From: Amphimedon queenslandica
Lineage: Eukaryota; Porifera; Demospongiae; Haplosclerida; Niphatidae
Direction: 5' to 3'
NCBI RefSeq assembly: GCF_000090795.2
Contig: NW_003546371.1
Location: 89,018-153,017, forward strand
Length of the DNA stretch: 64,000 nucleotides
The notes beneath the pieces were generated by a model. The model was given only the letters and a program-made list of their open reading frames with translations. It ran no database searches and was not told the DNA's origin. Below are positions 1 through 11,335 of this stretch, in pieces. Both the position numbers and the translations under genes were made by a program. Positions within the stretch are counted from its first letter, which is position 1. Each line of letters starts with the position of its first letter.

Positions 1-105
1 ATGTAGAGTAGAAGTTGCATCACAAGAGTAAGATTTTTATTTCTTACTTTCGTTGGTCATTCAGAATACTTCATTTTGTTTTTTAAATTTTTTACGTAGC
101 GCATG
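1..105. repeat. Foldback MITE, right arm only (copy 1 of 4)
   Basis: The first ~105 bases match the right arm of a palindromic repeat seen complete at 15100-15410, 26870-27230 and 52860-53125. Shared landmarks in order are TGTAGAGTAGAA, a GCGTCACGAGTAGGATTT-like block, a CGTTGATCGTTCGGAATCC-like block and a T-rich end. The left arm lies outside the window. No coding potential. Confidence 0.75.
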
Positions 106-544
106 GATGCTGGATTTTCCAATAGCTTGCAGATAATAGCTCCTTTTCTCAGCTAAAATACTGAATGAAATAGAATATTTTAAATGACATACACTAATAC
201 CATTCTCAGGTGTCCTTGAGCTTAGACAGCTTTGTCACAATATAATTTTTTTGATGGTACAGCATTCCAAAAACTTTATACTTGAGGTCAAGACATCAGT
301 CAATTTCTGGCATCAAACATTTATTACCATTTTCTTTAAAACTATCAAATACCTTGGATATTGTTAGCTTGAACCATAATAGCCACCATTGCAAACAAAA
401 CGTAGATTTTCAAGAACAGCAAATTTATGAGCAATATTTTAAGTGGGTGAGTGGCAATTTCCAAAAAAATTTTGTGCACGCATGTTTGAATTAAGTGCCT
501 TAACTCTAAAAATAATTAGTGATAAAAAGTCATAATTAAAGGAC
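106..544. other. No gene recognised
   Basis: AT-rich stretch between the foldback arm and the Ty3/gypsy remnant. Short ORFs (282-494) have no recognisable composition or motif. Nothing else seen. Confidence 0.5.
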
Positions 545-1640
545 AGTAATTGCATTCTTTACTGCATGTATCTTTGTCGCCACGAGTTTTACTTCCCATT
601 CCCAATTTAGTGTCCAAGGTAATGAGTTTCTCTCATTCTAAATTTAGACTTTTGGGGTTTGCCAGAAATCCTACCTTCTTTAGCCTCTGCAGTGCCTACT
701 CCAAATGGACGAGAAGATCCCAGGTCTCACTGTAGACTGCAACATCGTCAATGTATGCTTCTGCAAACTTAGTCATTCCATGTAGTACCTTGTCCATTAA
801 CCTCTGGAATGTAGCATGTAGCAGGTGCTCACTGTAGTACAAAAGGTACAGTGTCGAATTCATACAGCCCAAATAGAGTGATGAATACCGTCTTCTCCCA
901 GTAGATCCTCAACTGGTATTTGCCAATACCCCTTGTAGAGATATACTTCCCGTCAACTCTAGGTACTGCATACACGTCAAAAGTTGAGGCCTTGTTCAGT
1001 TTTTGGTAGTTCACATACAAACGGGTAGTTCCATCCTTCTTAACGACAATAACTATGGGTGAGGCACATGCATTGTGTGACAGTCTGATAATACCCACCT
1101 GCTCCATACTCTCCACCTCCTGCCATAATGCCTCATGCTTGAAAAAAGGTAGCCGATATGGTCTCAGTCTTTTTGGTGTACCATCTGTGACCTTGATCTG
1201 GTGCTCCATAATGTCGGTTGGCCCCACCTTGTTGGTAACTATGTCTTCATATTGCTTAACTAACTGTAACTCTCCTAGTTCCAGCTGATATCCTCTATTG
1301 ACAGTTCAATCCACTACTGGTAATCCTCCATACTCTCCGGCCTCATCCACACAACTTACCATGAAACTGCCTCAAGCCACCTTCTCAGCATGGTTACAGG
1401 AACAATTTTCTTTTTACATCTGGTTTCCACTTTCCACTGGTCCAAGTTTCTGTGTTATAACGTACAGTCCCTGCTACTCTGCTGTCAGCTTCTGTGTTGT
1501 CAATGGTAGTAACACCAACACTTTGTCTCCAACGTTTATTACTCGGTCCATTGCTTTTTTATCATACCACTTCTTCTGTTTATGCAGTGCTCTCCTTAAA
1601 TTCTCTCCTGCCAGTTCTAATACTTCCTCCAATCAGCTTC
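545..1640 (-). pseudogene. Ty3/gypsy pol remnant: integrase C-terminus followed by reverse transcriptase
   Basis: On the minus strand two pol pieces can be read in order. First (about 1640-1430) comes an integrase C-terminal segment with a KKWYDKKAMDR block and the VGDKVLVLLP core of the gypsy GPY/F-type domain. Then (about 1290-640) comes reverse transcriptase: a pre-RT stretch ending RPYRLP, the fingers block ASPIVIVVKKDG, FGLYEF, and the catalytic YIDD box near 755. Downstream are ANPK and ETHYLGH-like blocks typical of gypsy RT. In-frame stops (for example after VHLE near 700) and frameshifts make it non-functional. Integrase lying 5' of RT is the order of Gmr1-like elements rather than of canonical Ty3/gypsy. 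Protease and the integrase catalytic core are not recognisable, so a large internal deletion is likely. Confidence 0.8.
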
Positions 1641-2058
1641 TGATCTCCAACACAAACGTGATCACAAAGTTTGAGCTCTCTTAACCACAGCATTACTGGT
1701 TCCTTACAACTGACTCCCTTTCTCTTCTCTTTGCCGTCCTTGTCCGTCTCACTGTCCGTTTGGTCATCTGCCAACAATTCTCCTTCCATACTCTTCCCCG
1801 ATCCGGTCAATCCTGACGCTTTTGTCCTCTTTTTCTTTACATTAGTCCCAATATAGCCTGTAGCAACTCCTTGTGTTCTACAGCCTGCTTCTGCTCTCTT
1901 TCTCCAGTGTATCTAACAGCTCTTTAATTAACAGGTTGCTTCCACCTGCTTCTGTTGTCTTAGCACTTGCTTTCCGTCCTCTAGGCAAGATTCTCCTAGC
2001 GTACTCTTACTTTAAGTTTCTGTGCGTGAATATATCAATGCCACCGCTGTTACCAAAT
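1641..2058 (-). pseudogene. Degenerate 5' internal region (gag-like) of the same Ty3/gypsy element
   Basis: Between the LTR and the integrase C-terminus the minus strand holds short charged reading frames, including a Glu/Lys/Asp-rich stretch at 1810-1700. Just inside the LTR is TTGGTAACAGCGGTGG (about 2057-2042), in the position and style of a primer-binding site. No capsid or zinc knuckle can be recognised, so the gag label rests only on position. Confidence 0.4.
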
Positions 2059-2303
2059 CATATAAATCTCTTGAGTTCCAATGACAACTTTGATAAAACT
2101 GGTTTATTTCAACAGAACAAGGGTATTTATAGATGACATGTCTTAAGCCTTTTGAGAAGTTCTATATTGCAAAGTACTTAAAAACATGGGTGTAGAACAA
2201 GATACATGCTTCTAGAACAAGATACATGGTTTTAAAACAGTCAGGCTCACATTGCAAGCAATACACAAACATAAACATACAAAATGACAGTTGCAGTCCC
2301 ACA
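2059..2303 (-). repeat. Probable LTR of the Ty3/gypsy element
   Basis: Read on the minus strand, the segment starts TGTGGGACTGCAACTGTC, has a TATA-type promoter TATAAATACCC near 2130 and a polyadenylation-like AATAAACCAG near 2100, and is followed by the putative primer-binding site. The order promoter, poly(A) signal, PBS fits an LTR of about 245 bp. The second LTR was not found in the window, so the boundaries are approximate. Confidence 0.55.
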
Positions 2304-2917
2304 CTGTTAATTAGCACAATTTTCACTGATTTCATCACAGTAGTCCTTAATCCAAGCGCTAAGGAATAACATAAGAACTATTTTAAGCTGTTCTCTAGCT
2401 TAAAAGATTATCATGCAGATAGATTAAAAAAATCCGATTTTTGTGGAAATTTCAATTTCGGCCTATTATCCTAAAATCCTTCCACCATATTACTGGCTGT
2501 TTTATAGGTACCAGGAGCATTACTTAGTAGAGAACAACTAATCTTAGCCTATCATAAAGCTGTACAATGTAACATAAGAGTCATTAGCATGTCGTCTTTA
2601 AAAATACGATTAACATTAAATGCCTTTTCACCCTGGCACAACTTTTAATGCGCTTCGATGCACATTTTTCACAGAGCTAAATCAATGTGCATTAATCGTG
2701 TTCTCACTGTTATTTTTACTACTTTATGAATATAATTATTACTTCATGACTGTAATTATACTAATTAACTAACCATGACAACATTATTATAAAAGATGGA
2801 AAGTGATGCAGGCTGCTCAAAAAAAATATTGTTTTTTATGATTGTATTACTTGCAAAAACAAAAAATAAAGAAAAGACAGAGAACAGAAGCGTCTAGAAC
2901 AAAGTTTATTATAATGA
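2304..2917. other. No gene recognised
   Basis: AT-rich sequence with no convincing ORF or repeat beyond short A/T runs. Confidence 0.5.
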
Positions 2918-3012
2918 ATAAACACCTCCTATGAGGTGTGAATGGAATATGGAAACTGACGGCAAAGCCCGAGGTTTACATATTCTATAAACGCCTCATA
3001 GGAGGTGTTTAT
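2918..3012. repeat. Perfect 19-bp inverted-repeat hairpin element (GGCAAAGCCCGAGG core)
   Basis: Arms 2918-2936 and 2994-3012 are exact 19-base inverted complements (ATAAACACCTCCTATGAGG). The 57-base loop contains GACGGCAAAGCCCGAGG and a weaker inner inverted repeat (GAATATGG / CATATTC). A second element with the same core and layout lies at 30967-31067, so this is a small dispersed hairpin family rather than a chance palindrome. Confidence 0.75.
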
Positions 3013-3317
3013 CTGTTTTAAACATATTCATGGAGACATAGTTATTACAAGTGGTTAATTAGGCTCAATCGAATGTACACTTGTATTATTCTGTTGAATG
3101 GCTTCAATGTAGCGGTCTCCATAGCATTTGGACACCTCATTCATGTCATTAACATGAAACACAATTATTCATGAATGGTTTAAAATGATGATAATAAGGG
3201 AAAGAAAAAGAAAGACAAACAGGTATGATTATAATAAAATTAAAAACATTGAGTACAAATTGAAGTCTATAGACTCTGTTTAGTATAGTAAATGAATTCA
3301 TCAGGCAGTCCTACTTG

Positions 3318-4290
3318 TTGGTGCATTCATCGTACTAAACAATGGTGGCTTGCAGCATCAAGTGGTCTTTTTGGTCCGTCGTGGTTGCATGAGAATCTCA
3401 GGATGTCATACGAGACATTCTTGATGCTGGTGATTTAACTGAGGCCATACATATTCAAAAGAGACACTAAATTAAGGACAGCAGTGACAGTAGAAGAGCG
3501 TGTAGCTATTACAGTGTGGAGATTGGCAACAGATACTGAATAGCTTACCCTGTCCACCCTATTTCGAGTTGATGTATCAACTGTATGTACCATTGTCATG
3601 AAAACTTGCACAGTCATATCTCAACCTCTCTTACAGCACTATGTTAAGATTCCTCCTTGAAGCAAATTGAGGGATATTGTTGACAGGTTTACATTTCACT
3701 GTGGTTGTCCTCAAGTTGTAGGAGCCATTGATGGTAGGCAAATTCCAGTACTGCACCCCTCAGAGTGTACAACTATTATAATTGAAAATGTTTTTTACTG
3801 TATCATTATCCAGGGCATAGTGGACTATCAAGGACAGTTCAGTGACACATATACAGGCTGGCCTGGGAAACTCCACGACGCAAGGGTTATCTACAACTCT
3901 TCCTTTTATGATAAGAGCAGAGAGAGTACTCTGTTTCCATGTATGTCAGTTAAAATTGAACAGACTGATATCTCAATGTTAAACTCTTCTTCCATGGCTC
4001 ATGAAGGCATATCCTTATTCCCTCAAGGCCACTACTGAAGAGAAGCATTACAATTACTGTTAAAGTAGGGCAAGAACGGTCGTGGAGAACGCCTTTAGGT
4101 GACTCAAGGATAGATGGAGATGTCTTCTGAAGAGGATGGATTGCCATGTGACGAATGTACCGATCATAGTGGCAACTTGTGTGACTCTTCACAATATTTT
4201 CGAAAGGTTTGGCGACAATTGCCAAGAAGATCGAATAGACAGTGGCATGGATACTAGTACTACACCACCAACTTGAGCCAGTAGTCTTAT
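3318..4290 (+). pseudogene. PIF/Harbinger-type (HARBI1-like) transposase remnant
   Basis: The plus strand carries blocks of a Harbinger DDE_Tnp_4 nuclease in order. They are an N-terminal stretch (TVEERVAITVWRLAT and STLFRVDVSTVCTIV, about 3485-3600), GAIDGRQIPV with the first catalytic Asp (about 3723), GWPGKLHDARV with the second Asp (about 3860), and VVENAF with the catalytic Glu (about 4080). The last is followed by LKDRWRCLLKRMD and an IIVATCVTLHNI helix. Frames change several times and there are stops after HENLRMSYETFLML and within ENAFR-stop-LKDRW, so it is dead. The companion Myb-like ORF of autonomous Harbingers was not found. Confidence 0.85.
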
Positions 4291-4922
4291 ACTAAACTCC
4301 TCAAGCACTACAGCAACACAATCTAGAGCACAATTCATAAGACATGCACTACCAGTTAACCTAAATAAGCAGTACTAGTCATTCATTAATAATTATTACT
4401 TACATTTATATTATTATCTGTATAGCTAGCTCATTATAGTCTTTTACCCAGAGTTATACCAAAACTTTCTCTGTAAAAACAGTGACCACGTGTTAAAATG
4501 ACCATGTGCCATTAAGCCATTTTTAGGAAAAGTAATGGCTTAAGAGAGGTGACAAGAGAAACAAGCTGGAGAAAAGTGAGACTACCTGGTCTAGAACAGT
4601 TAACAGCTAGGCAGTGAAACGATGGCAAGCTAGACAATCAATAATGTTAGGAGAAGGGACTGTTTATGGGGTAAGTAGTTATTATAATTATAATAGCATT
4701 ATTATGGCTATATCATACAGTGTTAACTATGATCGCTATTGTGGATGTGGTGGGTGATATGGTTGGCTATATGTACAAAAAAATGCAATTTCAAAGCATA
4801 TTATAAACGGCAATGTAACTGGTCAAAAGCAAAGCAGGGATTGCTTACAAAACTAGTAAAAAGTATAAGATTGCTTTTGCAAAGGTCTATTCCAAGCAGT
4901 TTAATGCATTAAAACAAATTGA
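4291..4922. other. No gene recognised
   Basis: Intervening AT-rich sequence between the Harbinger remnant and the left end of the hAT element. Confidence 0.5.
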
Positions 4923-7106
4923 CAGGGAGGCCAGGGTGGCAAAGCCCACCCAACTATTTTGCCCACTACAATGAAGTATTGCTGAGTAAAAGGCCCACAC
5001 AAATTAATAATTGTGGTCATAATATAGACTGGCTGACGCATAACTTCTGACAACTGACAACATGTGAAACACTGGTTCTTTAATAATTGTTGTAGTGTCT
5101 TTTGAGCAACTTAGAATCACAGCAGTATTGTACTATAATTAGTAAAATTATGTCTAGGAGAAAACAGGTTACTCTGTTTTAGTGCAATGCAAGTAGACCT
5201 AAAGGTAATTAGGATACCCAAGATAGCATTTATTGAATAAATAGATATAATTTATACCAATAAACTATAGGTAGTGACAAAGAGCAGAGCTCACTTGTCA
5301 CTGTCACAGATCTGTGACCCATACTCAAACTAGTCCCAGAGAGACTGAGTCTGATCCCATTGCAGTAATATCAGAGTCTAAGCTAAATGAGCCAATAGAT
5401 ATGGAGCCTGAGTTTTATAGCAACAATAATGAGGGTTGCTTAAGTAGATATATTGCTAATGGTACACCTTGTGACATTGGAAAAGGTTTAGATGACAAGC
5501 CAGTACTGCCAGCCACATTATAGCTTTTTCGAAGGATATAGAAACTTTTTGTTCATTTAGTTCAATGTGGTATTGAAAGCATGCATGGTTAGAATACTTA
5601 GTATCCTAAAGACACTGCCTATTGGTACCCATGCCGCTTCTTTTCTCATAGTATTCACAAGTCTGATGAGTGCTTCATTAGTATTGGATATAAAAATTGG
5701 AGAATGCCACAGGACGAACTGGTCAATTTGTAAATCACTCACAGTCACAAAGGCATGTTAATGCTGCTGCTGCTTGGGCTGATTTTTAAAATATTCAGCA
5801 GTCTTAATGCTTTATCAAATCAACACTAAGTCATGCACTGAAGGATCAAATTCAGAATTACAGACATTATTTGATGACTATAGTTTAAAATTCAGTATGT
5901 TGTGCCTTACAACAAAAAGCACTGCAAGAATACAGGGAAGGTGAAAATTCGAAAATAAGGGTAACTTCTTAGAATAGATTGATTTAGTCTCTAGGCATGA
6001 TTCAGTCTGACCCAAATGAGCAACTATTAGAGTTACAGAAACTTTCTTTGGCTTTGCAGATACGCTGCTGTTAATGCAGTCAGTCGTACATACAATGCAC
6101 TTACTCTTACTGTTGGAATAGTAGCTGATGCATCTGTCAGTAAAGACACCCAGGCTACTGAAGCTAGGGGTCTTTTTGATGAAATGAAATCATTTTTTAT
6201 CATTAGCCTGACTATATTTAATCGAAAGTATCATGTACTAAGCAGCTTTCTGATCAAGGAAAAGATAGATCTTTCTCGTGCTGTTCAGCTTGTCAGAAAA
6301 TCAAAAACATGCCTTTTGGGAGAAAGTGTATTATTATGCAATAGATATAGCCAAACGGCATGATGTAGACACTGAAGTTCAGCAAAAAGGAGGAGACCTA
6401 CTCACTTAATTGACAGCTTTGTATATGAAACTACTAGGTTGAGGGTGATTTCATTTGACAGCGATGAGTATAAAGATAGCTGCACTTTGCTGCACTAGAC
6501 AATTTCGTTTCAAGCTAAATCAAAATTTAGGACAAAAATGTCAACATTATGAGAGGAATAGCTTGAAGTATTCCAACAGCATCAAATTTTGTATTAGTGC
6601 AAGACCTTAAGTCCTTCTCCAAAATTTATAACATTCCCACAGAGCCAAATCTGGAGTTTGAAATTACACTGTTAAAGGCTCTGCCAAATGGCACACATCA
6701 TTTAGTAATTACCTATATTTTTGCAAACCTGCGTATCACACTCTACATGAGTTAGCACAAATAAGTTTAACAAAAGCAGTAACTAGTGTGAAAAGAAAAC
6801 GTTCCGTCTTAGTTCTAAAACACATTAAGACCTGTATAAGAAGTAACATGGCAGAAGACCGTCTATCAGCTGTAGCAACTTTGTCATTAAAGAGGGAGAT
6901 AGCAGTGAGTTTAGATTATGAATTGATCATTGAGTTTGGCTCTGCTGGCATAAGCAAGTGTGCTTTTTTGTCTTGTTTATGTAATTATCTGTCATTACAT
7001 GTTGTTACTTAATTGACCACACCATGAAACTAATTAATTAAATTTACTAACTACACTTCCTCATTACTTTTGCCCACCCAGTATCTAAACCCTAGATCTG
7101 TCACTG
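4923..7106 (+). mobile_element. hAT-type DNA transposon, ZMYM1-like (about 2.18 kb)
   Basis: The interval starts CAGGGAGGCCAGGGTGGC and ends CCTAGATCTGTCACTG, the usual CAGGG...CCCTG style of hAT termini with one changed base at the right end. The eight bases outside each end (CAAATTGA at 4915-4922, CATATTGG at 7107-7114) agree at six of eight positions, consistent with an eroded 8-bp hAT target duplication. The inner region encodes the transposase remnant listed separately. Confidence 0.65.
5283..7010 (+). pseudogene. hAT transposase remnant with TTF-type zinc finger (ZMYM1-like)
   Basis: Blocks of the TTF zinc finger plus hAT-dimerisation family appear in order. There is an N-terminal acidic region (5314-5523), a TTF-type block (YPCRFF ... 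ECFISIGYKNW, about 5625-5700), a HVNAAAAWADF helix (about 5755), SHALKDQIQNYRHYL (about 5830), the central VGIVADASVS stretch (about 6110), a THLIDSFVYETTRLR block (about 6405), and a C-terminal dimerisation segment (LKHIKTCIRSNMAEDRLSA, about 6810-6880). Many stops and frame changes prevent translation. In live members the C-terminal region mediates dimerisation and the central domain cuts DNA with a DDE triad. The host-domesticated relative is ZMYM1. Confidence 0.85.
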
Positions 7107-7849
7107 CATATTGGAAAACTGTAAAAAATGGTACAACATAAACAAGGATAGCAAAAGTTTAAAATCAATTTGCTATTCCAAAAAATTACACTCTCAATCC
7201 AGGCCTTTAAAAAAATTTTTTTAAAAAGTATCATTATTGATTGCTAAAAGAACGGAATTTAAAGATGCATTAATTGTGATTTATAGTGAATATGACGTGA
7301 GAATAATAGCTATTTTTTGCAACCTACAATTAATTGTACTTTGTAATATTTATATAGTTTGCAACACCTTTGGACAAAGTAGCAATGCCACTCAGTGACA
7401 ATGTTCCCAGAATGGTATACTTGATGACAAGCGATCCATTTGTCATTGTAGCAGAGTAAAATGCTCTTTGTGAACTGAATGACATTTCATTGGCTATTTT
7501 AACCGGGTTTGCAGTTCATTATGTTTTTAATATTTAATATACAAAGAAATTTGTGAATTTTGGGTACTTTCTCCAGGACAACATTTTTGAATTAACTGAT
7601 GATTCTGTCCACTCACCTACATATAACTCAATTGTGGGAGATATCAAACAATACAAGTAAGTGAATTGTAATCATAAATTTGTCATGCAATCTGTTTACT
7701 TAAGGTTAAAGAATAGATTCATGTCATCACTGAGACTATAATAAGAATTACTTTTAGGTTATATTTGCTCAATATATTTGCTCAAACGACATGAAAAACA
7801 AGTTTGAGTAAATGACTAAAATCCTTTATTGTTTTAATTGTGCCATGCA
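7107..7849. other. No clear gene; one exon-like block
   Basis: An 83-bp block at 7579-7661 is open, preceded by TTTCTCCAG and followed by GTAAGTG, so it resembles an exon. Its product (starts DNIFELTDDSVHSP) is not recognised. It may be a 5' part of Helitron copy 1. The rest shows nothing. Confidence 0.3.
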
Positions 7850-10062
7850 AGTATGGACTTGCAATATATAGCTGAGAGGAGTCTTTCTTTAGCAGAGTAT
7901 GTAACTGGATATGTCACTAAAGCAGAAAAGAGTCATGCACAGGACTTATGTGATAAAGTCAGCAGCTGTGAAAACATACATCTACAAAGCAAGCTTTGAA
8001 AAATATAACAAAAATTACTAAGAGCTTATAAAGTAAGACTGAATGAAGCTAGCAATCGTCTTGGTGAAAGTTTATACATAAAATCAGTTACATAAATGTG
8101 TACTTACCTCATAAGAGGAGCAGATACATAAAAAATTATAAAATGGATTGATCTTCGAAAGACATTTGTAATCCTGAAGTAATTAAAGACTTTTATCCAA
8201 AAAGACCGAATAACATGGAAGATGTATCTCTTTATGAATTTCATGCTATTTATTTTTTTGATAAAATAGGAGAAAATGGAGAAAGAGAATACAAACCTTG
8301 ATCAAAGCCAGTCCTTCTAAACCATAGGAAATGTAATCCTACAAGAGAAGTGCAAAGAGACAATTTTTATTATTTTTTAATACTTTTATTTGTGCCTGTT
8401 AGATAGTGTTGGGCGATATTGAAAACTTTGAAACAATACAATATATCATATTGCCTAAAAATGAGGATATTGATATTCTCTCTCAATAAGTTATTAAGCC
8501 ACACCCATTAACTTTAATATTACTAAAATGGCTAAATAAAGCTATTTCTGAGAACAATTATTATTGAAAAGCATTATTAAAAAACATTCTTTGGCTTCAT
8601 ATACTTCAGCTACTTCATCTACTTTCCAAGAAAATACATTTTAGTAATTTTTGACATGTTACTCCTATAGTTAATTAACCATTTATTAAGGTTATGTAAC
8701 CATTTTGGGGGTGTGGCCTCGTTATCGATATTTTCTGCAAATTTTTTCAATATTGATAAGTATCGATAGCGCATAATATCAATTAAATATTTTGAGTTTT
8801 GATGTATCACCCAGCGCTACTTTTAGAAATGAGAGGACACTCGTAATGGAAGGAGACACAATGGCAGAAGTTTTTAAGCGTCACAGAGAAGCATCTATAA
8901 GTGGTATTGGAAATCATTTTGATAAACTACAGAAATTACTTGAAGCTGAAATTAATTGGACAAAAGTAGTTGATGCAAGAAATAAAGCCCGATTTACTGA
9001 AGAACTTCCTGATAACAAGAAGACTACAAGCCTCAATTACTGGGTGAAATGATAGAAGCAGTAGCTGATATTGCTGACATGCGTATAAATGTACCTAATG
9101 TAAGATAAGAGCAAAAAGAGGCAATGCTTAATGTAGATAAAACAAAGAATTTTTGATACAAGTAAAAGTCATCTTAGAAGTCGAAAAGAACGCAAAGACT
9201 TATTAGAGAATGAGTCTTCAAGACCACTTACATTAGAAAATATCAAACCGCAAATAATGTTTATAAGTGGTGTAGGTGAAACTGGTGTATCATTGTTAAT
9301 GGAGGCAATTAAATGCCTTGTGGATGACACATGGCATCCAAAAAGGGGTGAAATTATGTGTGCATTAACAGGTATAGCTGCATTGAATGTAGGCGGACTA
9401 ACAAAGATTATTTCGGCTATCAATAGAGCTTGAGGGAAAAACAGCTGGATATAGGGCTTTGACTAAAGAAGTTTAGAAAAGGATAAAAGTGAAACTTAAA
9501 GATTTAGAAATTATTATAGTAGACAAGGTATCTAGGGTATCTAATCATAATTCTAGCATACTTACACATATGCTTAGAGGATATATTTGGAACATATGAA
9601 TGGTTTCGATGGAAAAGTATTTCATTTGCAGGTGACCTCTTACAATTGCCATAACTTAATGCTAGTCCAGTATTGAATAAAATTAGCAAACAAACAAGTA
9701 AAAACTAAACTTAGAGCAGCAAATGCAGCTAACATATAAAAAGAAACAGTAGAATATGATGAATTAACAATATATGAGCGACAAAAAGGAGATTAAACTT
9801 TCTTGAAGATGCTTGATGCTGTTAGGCCTGGCTGTCTGACTGATAAAAGTATTGATATGCTTAGAAGTTGCATATTCAGTGTTTTAGTACAAGAAAAATA
9901 CAAGGAACTTGAAAGTAAAGGAACAAATCCTTCAATTTGCCTATTTTCTAAGGTAGACGCATGACAAAAATCAATGAATTAATTTTAGGAAGTCTAGAAA
10001 GCAAGACAATAGAATTAGCTTGTGTTGATGTTGTTGATGAAAGTGGCAGCACAGCAAAATTT
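7850..10062 (+). pseudogene. Helitron (copy 1): decayed Rep/helicase coding region
   Basis: Begins with the SLAEYVTGYVTKAEKSH block of the Helitron-like N-terminal region (about 7890-7945). It continues with DFYPKRPNNMEDVSLYEF (about 8187), then is split by a MITE at 8404-8819 and resumes with RTLVMEGDTMAEVFKRHREA. The helicase follows with a damaged Walker A (GVGETGVS, about 9265), LEIIIVDKVS (motif II with Asp retained, Glu changed to Lys) and FAGDLLQLP. It is strongly similar throughout to copy 2 at 20350 and useful as its decayed sister. Stops and frameshifts are frequent. Near 10062 similarity to copy 2 stops and a LINE fragment begins. Confidence 0.85.
8404..8819. mobile_element. hAT-type MITE (416 bp) inserted in Helitron copy 1
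   Basis: Ends are TAGTGTTGGGCGATA and, inverted, TAGCGCTGGGTGATA. Flanking 8-bp duplications are CTGTTAGA (8396-8403) and CTTTTAGA (8820-8827), with one mismatch. Helitron copy 2 has the uninterrupted equivalent near 20620 (CTTTTAGAGACGAG), so both borders are fixed by comparison. It has no coding capacity and holds subterminal TATCGAT-type repeats. Confidence 0.9.
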
Positions 10063-11219
10063 GGAAACTCCTTTGCCATTACCAAACTGATGTATCTACT
10101 TCGTTCTGCTCCCTGTTTTACATTATCTGTATTGGGTGAGTTTGATAGGCGTCGCTGTTTGATTGATACCATCACTGATGTGTCTCCCTCTACCTCAGAT
10201 GTCTCTTGGACTCAGGTTTCATTGCCTGTTTGGGCAGGTGGGTTGTGTTATAGGAGTACGGTTCAGTTGGCATCCTCCTCCGTTTTAGCATCTGCTATGG
10301 CCGCCACTCCAATTTTCCAGTCCATCATTCATTGTTCCACATCTGTTGTGCCTGAGGTTATTGCCCCTATCATGTTGGCCTGCATCTGACGGGGTTACTC
10401 CACCTAGTGGGGTTGATGCTCGTTTACAGAGAGGCTTGGACACTCCTCATATCATGTCCACCCTATCTTCGCTTTTGGAAGTAGACCATGCCCCCACGAA
10501 GGCTCGTTTATTTTCTGTATCTACCCGAGTCTGGAGCCTGGCTCAATGCACTCTCTTTTTTTGGCTATGGGACTACAGATGGATGATGCTACTATTCGAG
10601 TTGCAGTTGGTGTCTGACTGGAGCATCCCCTCTGTTGTTCTTAAGCATGTCATCAATGTGGCTCGGATGTTAATGACTTTGCTACCCATGGTCTACATTG
10701 TAGGAAAAATGATGGTCGACTCTTTCGTCATTCGGCCATCAATGACATTTTACAGCATGCCTTTGCAGCTGCTGGTATACCAGCTAGACCTGAACCATCA
10801 AAACTTACCGCAGTGGAGGGTAGAAGGCCTGATGGAGTTACATTGGTCTCATGGAAGAGTGCCAAATGTGACTGCTGGGACTTCACTTGTCATGATACTT
10901 TGGCTCCATCTTATGTTTATGTTCCTGATACTGCAGCAGGATCCATGGCTACTGTAGCTAAGGAGCTTAAGGTGTCAAAGTACTCCCATCGCTCTCCTTC
11001 ATCTTTACTCCTCTCTCAATTGAGACTATAGGTGCTGGGGGCCCGAAGTCCTGCAGCTTCCTAAAGGATCTCGAAACTAGGATCACTTGATATACAGGTA
11101 ATCCTCACTCACTCCGTTATTTGTTGCAGCATCTCTTGGCAATACAGAAAAGCAACATGGTTTTGATTTTGGGTCACGTGACAGGAAGACTTGTGACTTC
11201 ATTTTTTGACTTTATTTAA
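10063..11219 (+). pseudogene. LINE-like retrotransposon fragment: 3' part of the RT-bearing ORF
   Basis: Similarity begins inside the C-terminal half of a metazoan non-LTR-type RT protein: LMYLLRSAPCFTLSVL, VSLPVWAGGL and VQLASSSVLASA (10090-10290). Next are MGLQMDDATIRVAVGV (about 10570), a zinc-knuckle-like CHQCGSDVNDFATHGLHC (CX2CX9HX3C, about 10645), and GRRPDGVTLVSWKS, DTLAPSYVY and ATVAKELKVSKYSH (10820-10990). A recognisable C-terminus RYLLQHLLAIQKSN ends at a TAA at 11217-11219. The 5' side is truncated at the Helitron junction, as expected for target-primed reverse transcription. Several frameshifts are present. The LINE clade could not be decided. Confidence 0.75.
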
Positions 11220-11335
11220 TGTACTTATTTATATTCTTAATTATTATTGTTATTGTTACAGTTTTAATCTTTATTGATATTTTTGTTACTATTATTATTG
11301 TTATTATTGTTATTATTGTTATTGTTGATGTTGTT
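11220..11335. repeat. TTATTG-type microsatellite, probable LINE 3' tail
   Basis: After the ORF stop lies a T-rich tract of imperfect TTATTG units. Simple-repeat tails are common at LINE 3' ends. The ORFs on both strands here are low-complexity artefacts. Confidence 0.7.

Noticed and set aside
829-1684. Plus-strand Ser/Cys-rich ORFs over the gypsy remnant
   Set aside because: Shadows of the minus-strand pol, which has recognisable RT and integrase blocks.
5557-5748. Minus-strand 63-codon ORF
   Set aside because: Antisense of the TTF zinc-finger block of the hAT transposase.
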